64,000 bases of DNA, taken from contig NZ_JAJNCX010000002.1 in assembly GCF_021026315.1 (NCBI RefSeq), forward strand, positions 248,001 through 312,000, in the 5' to 3' direction. Below are positions 17,078-26,146 of this stretch, piece after piece. Below the pieces are notes generated by a model. It was given only the letters and a program-made list of their open reading frames with translations. It did no database searches and was not told where the DNA came from. Position numbers and translations under genes: made by a program. How positions within the stretch are numbered: the stretch's first letter is position 1; the number at the start of each line of letters is the position of its first letter. The stretch comes from Rhizobium sp. C4. Its GTDB lineage: Bacteria; Pseudomonadota; Alphaproteobacteria; Rhizobiales; Rhizobiaceae.

Positions 17078-18726
17078 GGCGGCTTGCGCGCATTTTCGTC
17101 CGGGTCTGGCGGCCCCATGCGGGCAAGCTTGCCCTGGGCAGCCTGTTTTCCATTCTCGTCGTCTTTGCCGGAACGGCTTTGCTCGCCGTGTCGGGCTGGT
17201 TCATCACGGCGACCGGCATTGCGGGCCTCGCTGGGGCCGGCATCGCCTTCGATGTGTTCCGGCCCAGTGCGGCGATCCGGTTCCTGGCTCTCGGCCGGGC
17301 CGGCGCCCGCTATGGCGAGCGGCTGCTGACCCACGATGCGACGCTCGCGGGGCTGGCGGAGCTGCGTGGACAATTGCTGGCGGGCATGGCGCGCGCGCCG
17401 CTGCGCAAGCTCGCATCGCTCAACGGTTCGGAACGGTTGAACCATCTGACACTTGATGTGGATGCGCTGGACGGTCTGGCGCTGCGGCTGGTCATCCCGC
17501 TTCTTTCTGCCGTGGTGGTTCTTGCCGGCTTTCTTCTGGTCCTCTGGCAGATCGAGAGCGGCGCGGTTGCCGCATGGCAGGGCGCGAGCCTTGTCCTCGG
17601 CTTCCTCCTCTCCGCGGCGCTGATGCTGAAAATGGCGCAGCGGCCCTCCCGCCTTGCCCACAAGGCGCTGCAGGCGGTGCGGCTCAGGTTCATCGACCTG
17701 ATGCGCGCAAGGCCGGAACTGACGGTCGCCGGGCGGCTGGCAGCACAGACATCGGCGGTCATGGACGCGCAGCGACGCTTGCAGCAGGAGCAGGTTCGCC
17801 TCGATCTTGCGGAGCGGTTCTCCGGTCTGCTGCTCGGCATCACAAGCACGCTTGCTGCCGCCGGCAGCCTCTATCTCGGCATCCGGCTGGCCGAAGCGAA
17901 GGCGATCGATCCGGCGCTCGCCGCGATGGGCTTTTTCGGCGCGCTCGGTGCCGCCGAAATCATGGCGCCGCTGCATCGCGGCCTTTCCGAACTCGGCCGC
18001 ATTCTCGATGCCGCGCGCCGGGTCGATGCGCAGATGAGCGCCGATCACGATGTGCCGCGTCATTCCGGCATTGCGGATCACCAAGTCGCCGGAGAGCCGG
18101 TTCTTCGGATGGACGGTTTACGCTTCACGCAGACGGGTAGGACGATCCTGAGCGGCTTCGACCTCTCTGTCCGTGCTGGCGAAACGGTGGCGCTGACCGG
18201 GCCGAGCGGGATCGGCAAGTCGACCCTGCTGCTTCTGGCGATGGGCCAGCTTCAGCCGGACCAGGGGACGATAAAGATCGATGGCCGCGACATTCGCGCG
18301 CTGGATGAGCGCGCCCTGTTCCGTCTTGCCACCATTCTGCCACAGCGAAGCGCGTTGATGAGCGGATCGATCCTGGATGCACTCAGGCTGGCGCGGCCGG
18401 ATGTCGATGCGGACGAGGCATGGCATGTGCTGAAAGCCGTCACGCTCGATGCGGTCATTGCCGCCAGAGGCGGGTTGGACTTTGCGCTCGGTGAAAGCGG
18501 AGCTGGTCTCTCCGGCGGGGAGCGGCGTCGTCTGGCGCTGGCGCGCGTCCTGCTTCGGAGGCCTCGCCTGCTGCTGCTAGACGAGCCGACAGAGGGATTG
18601 GACGAGGCAACCGCGAATGCGGTTCTGGCCGGCATCCGCGACTATCTGCCGGAGGCCGCGATCCTGATGGCCTCGCATCGGCGGGCTGAAACGGCCTTTG
18701 CCGATCGGGTCCTGCCCCTCGGGTGA
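17074..18726 (+). CDS. cydC: ABC exporter CydC
   Basis: The protein has 550 residues, with a membrane domain (early helices around LALGSLFSILVVFAGTALLA) and a C-terminal ATPase: Walker A GPSGIGKST, signature LSGGERRRLAL, Walker B LLLLDEPTEGLD. The start ATG overlaps the cydD stop by four bases. With CydD it forms the heterodimeric exporter of reduced thiols needed for bd oxidase maturation. It is followed by a 137-bp control region and cydA rather than by a direct fusion to the oxidase operon. Confidence 0.95.
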   Translation: MRRLARIFVRVWRPHAGKLALGSLFSILVVFAGTALLAVSGWFITATGIAGLAGAGIAFDVFRPSAAIRFLALGRAGARYGERLLTHDATLAGLAELRGQLLAGMARAPLRKLASLNGSERLNHLTLDVDALDGLALRLVIPLLSAVVVLAGFLLVLWQIESGAVAAWQGASLVLGFLLSAALMLKMAQRPSRLAHKALQAVRLRFIDLMRARPELTVAGRLAAQTSAVMDAQRRLQQEQVRLDLAERFSGLLLGITSTLAAAGSLYLGIRLAEAKAIDPALAAMGFFGALGAAEIMAPLHRGLSELGRILDAARRVDAQMSADHDVPRHSGIADHQVAGEPVLRMDGLRFTQTGRTILSGFDLSVRAGETVALTGPSGIGKSTLLLLAMGQLQPDQGTIKIDGRDIRALDERALFRLATILPQRSALMSGSILDALRLARPDVDADEAWHVLKAVTLDAVIAARGGLDFALGESGAGLSGGERRRLALARVLLRRPRLLLLDEPTEGLDEATANAVLAGIRDYLPEAAILMASHRRAETAFADRVLPLG

Positions 18727-18764
18727 GCTGCCCTCCGCATGCACTGCGACCAAACAGCGCAAAT

Positions 18765-18781
18765 GTGTATTCCGAATACAC
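18765..18781. promoter_or_regulatory. perfect palindrome before cydA, probable Rrf2/NsrR operator
   Basis: GTGTATTC-C-GAATACAC is a perfect 8-bp inverted repeat around one base. It shares the GAATACA half-site and one-base centre with the site before the Rrf2 gene, and lies four bases upstream of an FNR/FixK-type box in the cydA leader. Confidence 0.6.
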
Positions 18782-18785
18782 CTTA

Positions 18786-18799
18786 TTGACCTCGATCAA
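18786..18799. promoter_or_regulatory. FNR/FixK-type anaerobox before cydA
   Basis: TTGAC-CTCG-ATCAA fits the TTGA(T/C)-N4-ATCAA box of rhizobial FnrN/FixK and FNR. Its centre is 71 bp before the cydA ATG. With a box at the usual -41.5 position transcription would start near 18834; a loose -10 (TAGGCAT, 18822-18828) lies there. This predicts activation at low oxygen. Confidence 0.6.
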
Positions 18800-18863
18800 G
18801 TCGAGACCCTGCCGCGCGCGTTAGGCATGAGGGCATCACTCTATTTCGATAGGCGAGACCATC

Positions 18864-20468
18864 ATGGATATCGACATTGTCGAGCTGTCACGACTGCAAT
18901 TTGCAATGACAGCGCTCTATCACTTCCTCTTCGTTCCCCTCACGCTAGGTTTGTCGGTCATCGTTGCCATCATGGAGACGGTCTATGTCATGACCGATCG
19001 GCCGATCTGGCGGCAGATGACCAAGTTCTGGGGCACGCTGTTCGGCATCAACTTCGTTCTGGGGGTTGCCACCGGCATCACCATGGAATTCCAGTTCGGC
19101 ATGAACTGGAGCTATTACAGCCACTATGTCGGCGATATCTTCGGTGCGCCGCTGGCCATCGAGGGCCTGATGGCCTTCTTCCTGGAAGCGACCTTTGTCG
19201 GCCTCTTCTTCTTCGGCTGGGACAGGCTCTCCAAGCGCGCGCATCTGATCGTCGCCTGGCTCGTCGCCATCGGCTCGAATTTCTCGGCGCTCTGGATCCT
19301 GATCGCCAATGGCTGGATGCAAAACCCGGTGGGCGCCTCGTTCAATCCGCTGACCATGCGCATGGAAATGAGCTCCTTCTTCGACGTCATGTTCAATGAG
19401 GTGGCGCAGGCGAAGTTCGTGCACACCGTCTCGGCCGGCTATGTCACGGCGTCCGTCTTCGTGCTCGGCGTCTCGGCCTGGTATCTGCTGAAGGGTCGCC
19501 ACATCGATCTGGCACGCCGGTCGATCGCCATTGCTGCCTCGTTTGGTCTCGCTTCGGCCCTTTCGGTCGTCGTGCTCGGCGACGAGTCTGGCTATTCGGT
19601 CACGCTGTCGCAGAAGATGAAGCTCGCCGCCATTGAAGGCATGTGGGAAACGCAGCCGGCACCGGCCTCGTTCACGCTTCTCGGCTTCCCCGACCAGCAG
19701 GCGCGTGAGACGCATTATGCGATCCACATTCCCTATGCGATGGGCCTGATCGGCACGCGCTCGCTCACCCGCGAAATTCCCGGCATTGCCGATCTCGTCA
19801 AGCAGGCCGAAACCCGCGTCCGCTCCGGCATCGTCGCCTATAACGCGCTGATGGATTACCGCGCCAACAAGGGCAAGGTATCACCGGAGGTTGCCACGAC
19901 TTTCGAAGAGCACAGCAAGGATCTGGGCTTTGCCCTGCTTCTGAAGCGCTATGTCGATGATCCGCGTCAGGCGACCGATGCGCAGATCGCGCAGGCTGCC
20001 AATGACACGGTCCCGACCGTCTGGCCGCTCTTCTGGGCCTTCCGCCTCATGGTGGCGCTCGGCTTCTCGTTCATCGCGCTCATGGTCTGGTTCTTCTGGA
20101 TGTCTTCCTTCCGCAACATGCGCTTCCCGCGCGTGGCGCTGCGGCTCGCCGTCATCCTGATCCCGGCTCCGTGGATTGCCGCAGAACTTGGCTGGTTCGT
20201 CGCCGAATTCGGTCGCCAGCCCTGGACGGTGGACGGTGTCCTGCCAACGGCACTCTCGGCCTCCACCCTTTCGGTGACAGATCTGGCCATCACGCTTGCG
20301 GGCTTTGTTCTCTTCTACAGCGTGCTCTTCGTCATCGAGATGGGGCTGATGGTCAAATACATTCGCAAGGGCCCGTATATCGATGTTCCCGAGACCGATC
20401 GCTGGCAGTCCGACCATCGTGACAGGCTGACGGCCCCGTCGCCCTTTGCCCAGCAACCTGCGGAGTAA
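18864..20468 (+). CDS. cydA: cytochrome bd ubiquinol oxidase subunit I
   Basis: The protein has 534 residues. Haem ligands are visible: His20 (ALYHFLF, haem b595), His187 (KFVHTVSAGY) and Met396 (FRLMVALG, haem b558). The Q-loop keeps Lys253 and Glu258 in KLAAIEGMWETQPAPA, and GRQPW (450-454) is present. The length and Q-loop are those of the E. coli CydA class, not the CIO type with short loop. It oxidises ubiquinol and reduces O2 in the inner membrane with high affinity, and confers resistance to NO and sulfide in known systems. Controlled by the adjacent palindrome and anaerobox, as inferred. Confidence 0.97.
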   Translation: MDIDIVELSRLQFAMTALYHFLFVPLTLGLSVIVAIMETVYVMTDRPIWRQMTKFWGTLFGINFVLGVATGITMEFQFGMNWSYYSHYVGDIFGAPLAIEGLMAFFLEATFVGLFFFGWDRLSKRAHLIVAWLVAIGSNFSALWILIANGWMQNPVGASFNPLTMRMEMSSFFDVMFNEVAQAKFVHTVSAGYVTASVFVLGVSAWYLLKGRHIDLARRSIAIAASFGLASALSVVVLGDESGYSVTLSQKMKLAAIEGMWETQPAPASFTLLGFPDQQARETHYAIHIPYAMGLIGTRSLTREIPGIADLVKQAETRVRSGIVAYNALMDYRANKGKVSPEVATTFEEHSKDLGFALLLKRYVDDPRQATDAQIAQAANDTVPTVWPLFWAFRLMVALGFSFIALMVWFFWMSSFRNMRFPRVALRLAVILIPAPWIAAELGWFVAEFGRQPWTVDGVLPTALSASTLSVTDLAITLAGFVLFYSVLFVIEMGLMVKYIRKGPYIDVPETDRWQSDHRDRLTAPSPFAQQPAE

Positions 20469-20473
20469 CGATC

Positions 20474-21625
20474 ATGATCCTCTTTGAACTTGTTCCCTTC
20501 GAAATCCTGCGGGTGGTCTGGTGGGTTCTGCTCGGCGTGCTCCTGACCGGATTTGCACTGACCGACGGCTTTGACCTCGGCGTCGGCACGCTGCTTCCCT
20601 TCGTCGGCAGGACCGATACCGAGCGACGCATCGCCATCAACACGATCGGCCCGGTCTGGGAAGGCAATCAGGTCTGGTTCATCCTGGGTGGCGGCGCCAT
20701 CTTCGCCGCCTGGCCGCCGCTCTATGCCGTCAGCTTCTCGGGCTTCTATCTGGCGATGTTTGCGGTTCTTGCCGCCCTCATCCTGCGCCCGGTCGGCTTC
20801 AAGTATCGTTCGAAGCGCGAAAGTGCCGCCTGGCGCAATGGCTGGGACTGGGCGCTTTTCGTCGGCGGTGCGGTTCCCGCGCTGATCTTCGGTGTTGCCA
20901 TGGGCAATGTGCTGCAAGGCGTGCCCTTCCGCTTCGACGACGACCTGAGGGTTTTTTACGACGGAACCTTCTTTGGCCTGCTCAACCCCTTTGCACTGCT
21001 GACGGGCGTCGTCTCGGTTGCCATGCTGGTCACGCATGGTGCGGCCTGGTTGCAGCTCAAGGCGGAAGGCCCGGTTCGGGATCGTGCCCGCGCCATCGGG
21101 TCGGTTGCCGCTCTCGTGACGGTCGTCAGCTATGTGCTGGCCGGCCTCTGGCTTGCCAAGGGCATTGGCGGCTATGCGCTGGTGGGTGATGTTGTCTCCA
21201 ATGGCCCTTCAAACCCGCTGTTCAGCGAAACAACACGCTCGCCCAGCTGGTTCGGCGCCTTTGCCGAGCGGCCGTGGATTGCGGTTTCGCCGGTGCTGGG
21301 GCTCCTCGGCTCGCTGCTCGCCTTCTATGGCCTGCGCGCCGGCAAGGACCTGATGACCATGCTCTATTCGAAGCTCGCGATCATCGGCATCATCTCGTCG
21401 GTGGGCCTGACGATGTTCCCCTACATTCTGCCCTCGTCGATTGATGCCAGATCGTCGCTGACTGTCTGGAACGCCTCGTCGTCGCACCAGACGCTCTTCG
21501 TCATGCTGGTGGCAGCCGTGATCTTCGTGCCGATCATCCTTGCCTACACAGCCTGGGTCTATCACGTTCTGTGGGGCAAGGTGACGGAGGCAGAGATCAA
21601 CGACAACCACGAAACCGTCTATTAA
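20474..21625 (+). CDS. cydB: cytochrome bd ubiquinol oxidase subunit II
   Basis: The protein has 383 residues and starts five bases after cydA with GGAG before the ATG. Family features are the N-terminal VVWWVLLGVLLTGFALTDGFDLGVG, GPVWEGNQVWFILGGGAIFAAWP and regularly spaced membrane helices to the end. CydB supports CydA structurally and contains a quinone or haem-stabilising pocket. It is followed 15 bp later by cydX, giving the complete bd-I-like set. Confidence 0.97.
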   Translation: MILFELVPFEILRVVWWVLLGVLLTGFALTDGFDLGVGTLLPFVGRTDTERRIAINTIGPVWEGNQVWFILGGGAIFAAWPPLYAVSFSGFYLAMFAVLAALILRPVGFKYRSKRESAAWRNGWDWALFVGGAVPALIFGVAMGNVLQGVPFRFDDDLRVFYDGTFFGLLNPFALLTGVVSVAMLVTHGAAWLQLKAEGPVRDRARAIGSVAALVTVVSYVLAGLWLAKGIGGYALVGDVVSNGPSNPLFSETTRSPSWFGAFAERPWIAVSPVLGLLGSLLAFYGLRAGKDLMTMLYSKLAIIGIISSVGLTMFPYILPSSIDARSSLTVWNASSSHQTLFVMLVAAVIFVPIILAYTAWVYHVLWGKVTEAEINDNHETVY

Positions 21626-21640
21626 GAGGAGACCTCGAAC

Positions 21641-21793
21641 ATGTGGTATTTCGCCTGGCTTCTCGGCCTTCCGCTCGCCGCAATCTTTGCTGTCGTCAAC
21701 GCCATGTGGCTGGAAATGCAGCAGGATCGGCAGATGATCAACGGTGCGGGAAAGGGGAACTCGCCCAAGCCTGTGTCCGTCAGCAAGACTTGA
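21641..21793 (+). CDS. cydX: cytochrome bd small subunit CydX
   Basis: The protein has 50 residues: MWYFAWLLGLPLAAIFAVVN forms one membrane helix, followed by AMWLEMQQDR and a polar tail. The MWYF(A/S)W start and the conserved Glu after the helix are the CydX signature. AGGAG lies upstream of the ATG. CydX stabilises the haem-containing CydAB complex. It is short enough to be missed by length-filtered gene calling. Confidence 0.92.
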   Translation: MWYFAWLLGLPLAAIFAVVNAMWLEMQQDRQMINGAGKGNSPKPVSVSKT

Positions 21794-21799
21794 AAAACG

Positions 21800-21837
21800 G
21801 ATCGCGCGCCATCTACCCAGTGGATCGGCGCGCGATC
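21800..21837. terminator. hairpin after cydX
   Basis: Perfect 11-bp arms GATCGCGCGCC and GGCGCGCGATC with a 16-base loop start seven bases after the cydX stop, between convergent genes. No strong T-run follows on the plus strand. Confidence 0.55.
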
Positions 21838-21890
21838 GATTCCGTTTCGGTGCTCAGATGACGCCGGGCGCGTGCTTTTGTGGCACGGGT

Positions 21891-23027
21891 TCAGGGTCTT
21901 GGCAGCGACCAAAGGAAATAGCGGTCCATGAGCGGGATCAGTGCCGCTCCCAGGATGGCGGGGTCACCGGCGATTTCGCTGACAAGGCGCGTCGGGAAGG
22001 GGGCTTCCACCCCGTAGCGCGTCAGCGATTTCGAGGGCGGCAACGCCAGCAGGCGTTCGCCGAGCGCGCGGGGAAGTTCGCCGCCGAAAACGATGGCCTC
22101 GGGATCGATCACGGCGCGCAGCATGTCGATTGCGCGGTTGAGCGCCGGCGCAATTTCCGCGATCCAGTCTTCGACACCCGGCCAGACGGGATCGAAACGC
22201 TGGCGCAACTCGCGGATATTGGAAATCTCAACGCCACGAGCGTTCAGCCGCTTGAGCAATTCACCCAGTGCCGGCCGCGATGGCCCTTCATCATGCGTGA
22301 AGACGCGGCTGATTTCGCCGGCATTCCCGAATGCCCCGAACAGCGGCCTGCCATCGAGCACGATCCCACCGCCGAAACCGTAGTTGAAGGAGAGATAGCC
22401 GAATGTCGGAAAGCGACGACCCGCGCCGACGGCAGACTCTCCGATGGCGCCCGTCGTGCCGTTGTTCTCGACCCAGATCGGCAGGTCGAACAGTGTTTCG
22501 AGCTCCGTCCTGATGTCGACCAGCGACCAGTCGCGCAGCGGTTCCGGCGCATTGAACCTGCGCGCGCGGTCGACAAAGAAACCCGCCATGGAAAACCCGA
22601 CGCCGATCAGGCGGGAAGGGTCGATGGCGCGGCTTGCCAGAACGTCGCGGACCCGCTGCTTGAGCCGGAACAGGGTCTCACGCCGCTGATCGGGCCTGTC
22701 TTCCAGCATTTCTTCATAGATAACCTTGCAGGCGAAGTCGCAGATGCCGAAGGAGACGCAGTCGGTGTTGACGGAGATGCCGATCGTGTAGCCGGCCTCT
22801 CCGTTCAGCAGCAGCGCCGGGCTTGGCTTGCCGCGTCCATGCACGACGGTTTCGCCAAGCTTCAGGAGGCCAGCGTCGAGCAGCGTGTCGACGATGCGGT
22901 GAACGGAGGGCTGCGTCAGGTTGGTCTGCGGGGCGAGGGCTGAGCGCATGATGCCGCCGGGTGCGCGGCGCACGATTTCGAGAACCATGCGCTCGTTGCC
23001 CGACAAATCGGCCGCCTGTCTTTTCAT
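21891..23027 (-). CDS. ROK family transcriptional regulator
   Basis: The protein has 378 residues from the ATG at 23027, preceded by GGGAG; a longer frame to 23066 has no better start. An N-terminal winged helix (LSGNERMVLEIVRRAPGG, then TNLTQPSVHRIVDTLLDAGL) is followed by a ROK sugar-kinase-like domain with VGFSMAGFF, WVENNGTTGAIGE, NYGFGGGIVLDG and NAGEISR. The CxCGxxGC zinc motif of many ROK regulators is absent and the kinase aspartate of ENDAN is replaced (ENNGT), so it should sense and not phosphorylate. It is divergent from the PotABCD-type transporter operon and probably represses it. Confidence 0.9.
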   Translation of the reverse strand: MKRQAADLSGNERMVLEIVRRAPGGIMRSALAPQTNLTQPSVHRIVDTLLDAGLLKLGETVVHGRGKPSPALLLNGEAGYTIGISVNTDCVSFGICDFACKVIYEEMLEDRPDQRRETLFRLKQRVRDVLASRAIDPSRLIGVGFSMAGFFVDRARRFNAPEPLRDWSLVDIRTELETLFDLPIWVENNGTTGAIGESAVGAGRRFPTFGYLSFNYGFGGGIVLDGRPLFGAFGNAGEISRVFTHDEGPSRPALGELLKRLNARGVEISNIRELRQRFDPVWPGVEDWIAEIAPALNRAIDMLRAVIDPEAIVFGGELPRALGERLLALPPSKSLTRYGVEAPFPTRLVSEIAGDPAILGAALIPLMDRYFLWSLPRP

Positions 23028-23124
23028 TGCCGGCTCCCACCGTGCCCGTTCGCTCGGGCGTATCAAGCCGCTTCCCAGGCCATTTCATTCGATCGATTGT
23101 AAAATCATACATAATGTTTCAAAT

Positions 23125-23144
23125 AATTGCGAGCAAGTGCAATT
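23125..23144. promoter_or_regulatory. inverted repeat in the ROK/ABC intergenic region, candidate operator
   Basis: AATTGC-N8-GCAATT is a perfect 6-bp inverted repeat in an otherwise A+T-rich 256-bp divergent promoter region (23028-23283). ROK repressors of the Mlc/NagC/XylR type bind A+T-rich inverted repeats; this is the clearest symmetric element there. Confidence 0.4.
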
Positions 23145-23283
23145 CACGGTGGAACCTGACGGTTTATCCTTAGATATCCAGATTTTTTGCGAAATTCTCT
23201 CGTCATAAATATTATACACAAAGAATGATAAAAGCCTTTCACGGGACGCAGAAACGCGAATGACCCGGAGAAAGGTTCATCAA

Positions 23284-24384
23284 ATGGCCACTGAAGCCCC
23301 CGCCTTGACGGTTGCCGAAGCAAGCCTGCGCTACGACAGGTTCCAGGCTCTCAATGCTGTCAGTTTCAGCGCCCGCCGCGGCGAACTGGTGACGCTGCTG
23401 GGGCCATCCGGATGTGGAAAGACGACGCTTCTGCGTGCGATTGCCGGCTTCATCCCTCTGGATAGCGGGCGCATCGAGATTGATGGCCGCGACATGGCCG
23501 GCCTTTCGCCGGAACGGCGCGACACGGCCATGTGCTTCCAGTCCTATGCGCTTTTTCCGCATTTGACGGTCGCTGACAATATCGGTTTCGGCTTGCGTCA
23601 AAAGCGGCTCTCGTCTGCCGAGATCGCGGATCGTGTTTCCGCAGTGGCCGCTCAGGTGCGGCTTTCGGCCCAGCTTGAGCGGCTGCCGGCGCAGCTTTCC
23701 GGCGGCCAGCAGCAGCGCGTGGCGCTTGCCCGCGCGATGGCCGTTCGTCCCGGCGTCATGCTTTTCGATGAACCGCTGTCCAATCTCGACGCCAAGCTGC
23801 GCGACCAGGTGCGCGCGGAAATCCGCGCGCTTCAACGGGCGCAGGGGTTCACCGCCGTCTACGTGACCCACGATCAGGCCGAAGCACTGGCCATGTCCGA
23901 TCTTGTCGTGGTGATGCGCGCCGGCGTGGTCGAGCAGATGGGGACGCCGGAGGATATCTACCGCCGTCCCGCAAATCGCTTCGTCGCCGATTTCATCGGC
24001 ACGGCCAATATCCTGGCCGGCCGGGTGATGGATACGGACAAGGCCAACGGGCTCTACAGGGTGGAAACGCCGATGGGCATGGCGACGGTCCGCGCGGAAG
24101 CGCCGCCTGTTGCATCGCATGTCTATCTCTGCTGGCGGCCGGAAGATGCCCGCATCCTGTCATCGACTGAGGGCGAGGTTGCGGCGGAGAATGTCTATCG
24201 CCTGCAGGTCCGATCGCGCACCTATCTCGGCAATCTGGTCGATCTGGAAGTTGGCCGCATCGACGGCGAAGGCGAGACGTGGCGCATTCAGACCCACGGC
24301 ACAAGCGCCGTCATGCAGGGTGAGACGGTGGCGATCGAAATCGCGCCGGAGCGGTTCCGTTTCCTGAGCGAGGCGGTGACATGA
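23284..24384 (+). CDS. ABC transporter ATP-binding protein, PotA type
   Basis: The protein has 366 residues from the ATG at 23284 (GGAGAAAGG upstream); an in-frame ATG at 23260 is possible. Motifs: Walker A GPSGCGKTT, Q-loop MCFQSYALFPHLT, signature LSGGQQQRVALARAM, Walker B VMLFDEPLSNLD, H-loop YVTHDQAEAL. A C-terminal TOBE domain (about 280-366) with LCWRPEDARIL and RTYLGNLVDLEV follows, as in polyamine/iron/phosphonate importers. It energises the two permeases that follow, with which it overlaps by four bases. Confidence 0.93.
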   Translation: MATEAPALTVAEASLRYDRFQALNAVSFSARRGELVTLLGPSGCGKTTLLRAIAGFIPLDSGRIEIDGRDMAGLSPERRDTAMCFQSYALFPHLTVADNIGFGLRQKRLSSAEIADRVSAVAAQVRLSAQLERLPAQLSGGQQQRVALARAMAVRPGVMLFDEPLSNLDAKLRDQVRAEIRALQRAQGFTAVYVTHDQAEALAMSDLVVVMRAGVVEQMGTPEDIYRRPANRFVADFIGTANILAGRVMDTDKANGLYRVETPMGMATVRAEAPPVASHVYLCWRPEDARILSSTEGEVAAENVYRLQVRSRTYLGNLVDLEVGRIDGEGETWRIQTHGTSAVMQGETVAIEIAPERFRFLSEAVT

Positions 24385-25244
24385 ACGCCCGCCGGACCCT
24401 CACGCCCTATCTCCTGCTGATCCCCGGTCTGGCGCCCATTCTCGTGCTGATGACCCTTGTCATCGGCATGGCGCTGACGCGCTCGGTGACCTGGACGGAT
24501 GTCTCGGGCAATGTCTCGCTGTCGCTGGAAGCCTGGCGCACCATTCTCGGGCAGGACCAGTTCTGGCGCGCCTTCTTCTATTCCGCGCGCATCGGCACGC
24601 TTGGCGCGCTGATCTCGGTGGTGCTCGCTTATCCGGTGGCGCTGTGGCTGCGCCGGCCGTTCCCGGGTTCCGGTCTCGTCAGTTCGCTGATCAAGGCGCC
24701 GATCCTCGTTCACGGGCTGGTCGCCGCCTTCCTCTATGTCAATTTCGTCTCCTTCCAGGGTTTTCTCAATGTCGCGCTGGTCGGGCTCGGCTTTGCGGCC
24801 CGGCCGATCCGCATGCAGAACGACCCGTATGCGATCGGCGTGGTGATCCTTCAGGTCTGGAAGAACATGCCGCTCGCCTACCTGATCCTCAGCGGCTCGG
24901 TGAGCGCGGTCAGCGACGATTTGCTCAATGCGGCGCGCGATCTTGGGGTGGGCACGCTCGGGAGGCTGCGGAGGGTGGTCCTGCCACTGACGCTCCGCTC
25001 GCTACAGGCAGCCCTCATTCTCATCTTCATCGGCGCGGCTGGCGACTACACGTTCCAGGCGGTTGCGGGTCCGACCAACATCAATTCCATGGCGCAGTTC
25101 ATGGTGCGCATGGAAGTCGACAACGGTCTTCAGGGCTGGAGCCTTTCGGCAGTCGTTGCCGTCATGCTCATGGGGCTTTCGCTCTTCGGCGCGATTGCGC
25201 TCGCCGGTCTCGTCCAGGTTCTTGTCAAGCGGGTGGGGAGATAG
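24381..25244 (+). CDS. ABC transporter permease, PotB type
   Basis: The protein has 287 residues with about six membrane helices (first LLLIPGLAPILVLMTLVIG). The cytoplasmic EAA-like loop reads DDLLNAARDLGVGTLGRLRR, the contact site for the ATPase. It overlaps the ATPase gene by ATGA and is followed three bases later by the second permease. It forms half of the membrane channel. The PotB-like class imports small organic solutes; the substrate is not visible here. Confidence 0.92.
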   Translation: MNARRTLTPYLLLIPGLAPILVLMTLVIGMALTRSVTWTDVSGNVSLSLEAWRTILGQDQFWRAFFYSARIGTLGALISVVLAYPVALWLRRPFPGSGLVSSLIKAPILVHGLVAAFLYVNFVSFQGFLNVALVGLGFAARPIRMQNDPYAIGVVILQVWKNMPLAYLILSGSVSAVSDDLLNAARDLGVGTLGRLRRVVLPLTLRSLQAALILIFIGAAGDYTFQAVAGPTNINSMAQFMVRMEVDNGLQGWSLSAVVAVMLMGLSLFGAIALAGLVQVLVKRVGR

Positions 25245-25247
25245 ATC

Positions 25248-26090
25248 ATGGCAAGCCCGTTCCCGCGCGCCGAACGCTGGCGCAACCGCCTGCTGATCCT
25301 GCTGGCGCTTGTCGTTTTCTTCCTTGCTCTTGGCCTGCCGTTCGCCATGGCGGTGCTGTGGTCGCTGGTCGATCCTTCGCATCCCTGGGCCTACCCGAAC
25401 GTCTTGCCGCCAGTTCTCTCGTTTCGCCGTTGGGTGGAAATCTGGACAACGAGCGGCCTGCAGCAGGCGCTGGTCAACAGCTACATGGTGGCGACGACGG
25501 TCGCCGTCTCGGCCATCCTTCTGGCGCTGCCGACGGCCTATGCCTTTGGGCGGCTGGAGTTTCGCGGCAAGGCGGTGGCGCAGATGCTCACGCTGCTGCC
25601 GCTTGCCATGCCGCTCTTCGTGCTGGCGATGTTCTATGTCGCGGTTCTGTCGAGGCTTGGCATCTATTCGCGCTTTCTCGGCATCGCGATCGGCCACACC
25701 TTCTATTTCCTGCCCTATGCGATCCGGCTGCTGACGGTGTCCTTCTCGGGCGTCCGGCAGGACCTCATCGATGCGGCGCGCGATCTCGGCGCCAGCCGAC
25801 TGACCGTGTTCCGCCACGCCTACCTCCCGGTGCTGAAGCCGGGGTTGCTGGCTGCCCTCATCATCGTCTTCATCCTCTCGATCGAGGAATTCGCGATCTC
25901 CTATCTCGTCGGCGCGCCGGATTTCACCACCGTGCCGACAATCCTCTTCTCCTATCTGGGATACAATTTCATCCGGCCCAGCGCTGCGGCCGTTTCCCTG
26001 ATCCTCGTCGTTCCCAATGTTCTCCTGATGCTGATTGCCGAGCGCCTGCTGAAAAGCACCGGTGCGTCCGCAGGGTCCGGGAAGGGATGA
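25248..26090 (+). CDS. ABC transporter permease, PotC type
   Basis: The protein has 280 residues and six predicted helices. The EAA loop reads QDLIDAARDLGASRLTVFRH. It pairs with the preceding permease. Its start is three bases after the previous stop. The C-terminal half, with SIEEFAISYLVGAPDFTTVPTILF, is typical of PotC/PhnV-like permeases. Confidence 0.92.
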   Translation: MASPFPRAERWRNRLLILLALVVFFLALGLPFAMAVLWSLVDPSHPWAYPNVLPPVLSFRRWVEIWTTSGLQQALVNSYMVATTVAVSAILLALPTAYAFGRLEFRGKAVAQMLTLLPLAMPLFVLAMFYVAVLSRLGIYSRFLGIAIGHTFYFLPYAIRLLTVSFSGVRQDLIDAARDLGASRLTVFRHAYLPVLKPGLLAALIIVFILSIEEFAISYLVGAPDFTTVPTILFSYLGYNFIRPSAAAVSLILVVPNVLLMLIAERLLKSTGASAGSGKG

Positions 26091-26146
26091 CGACGGTGCT
26101 TCCGCCTTACCAAAAACCGCTTCCCCACCACCAAAGGATTTCAACC

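Noticed and set aside
24644-26146. Very long plus-strand open frame running into the PotD-like binding-protein gene
   Set aside because: The part before 26147 is out of frame with two clear permease genes; the signal peptide and ribosome-binding site fix the true start at 26147.
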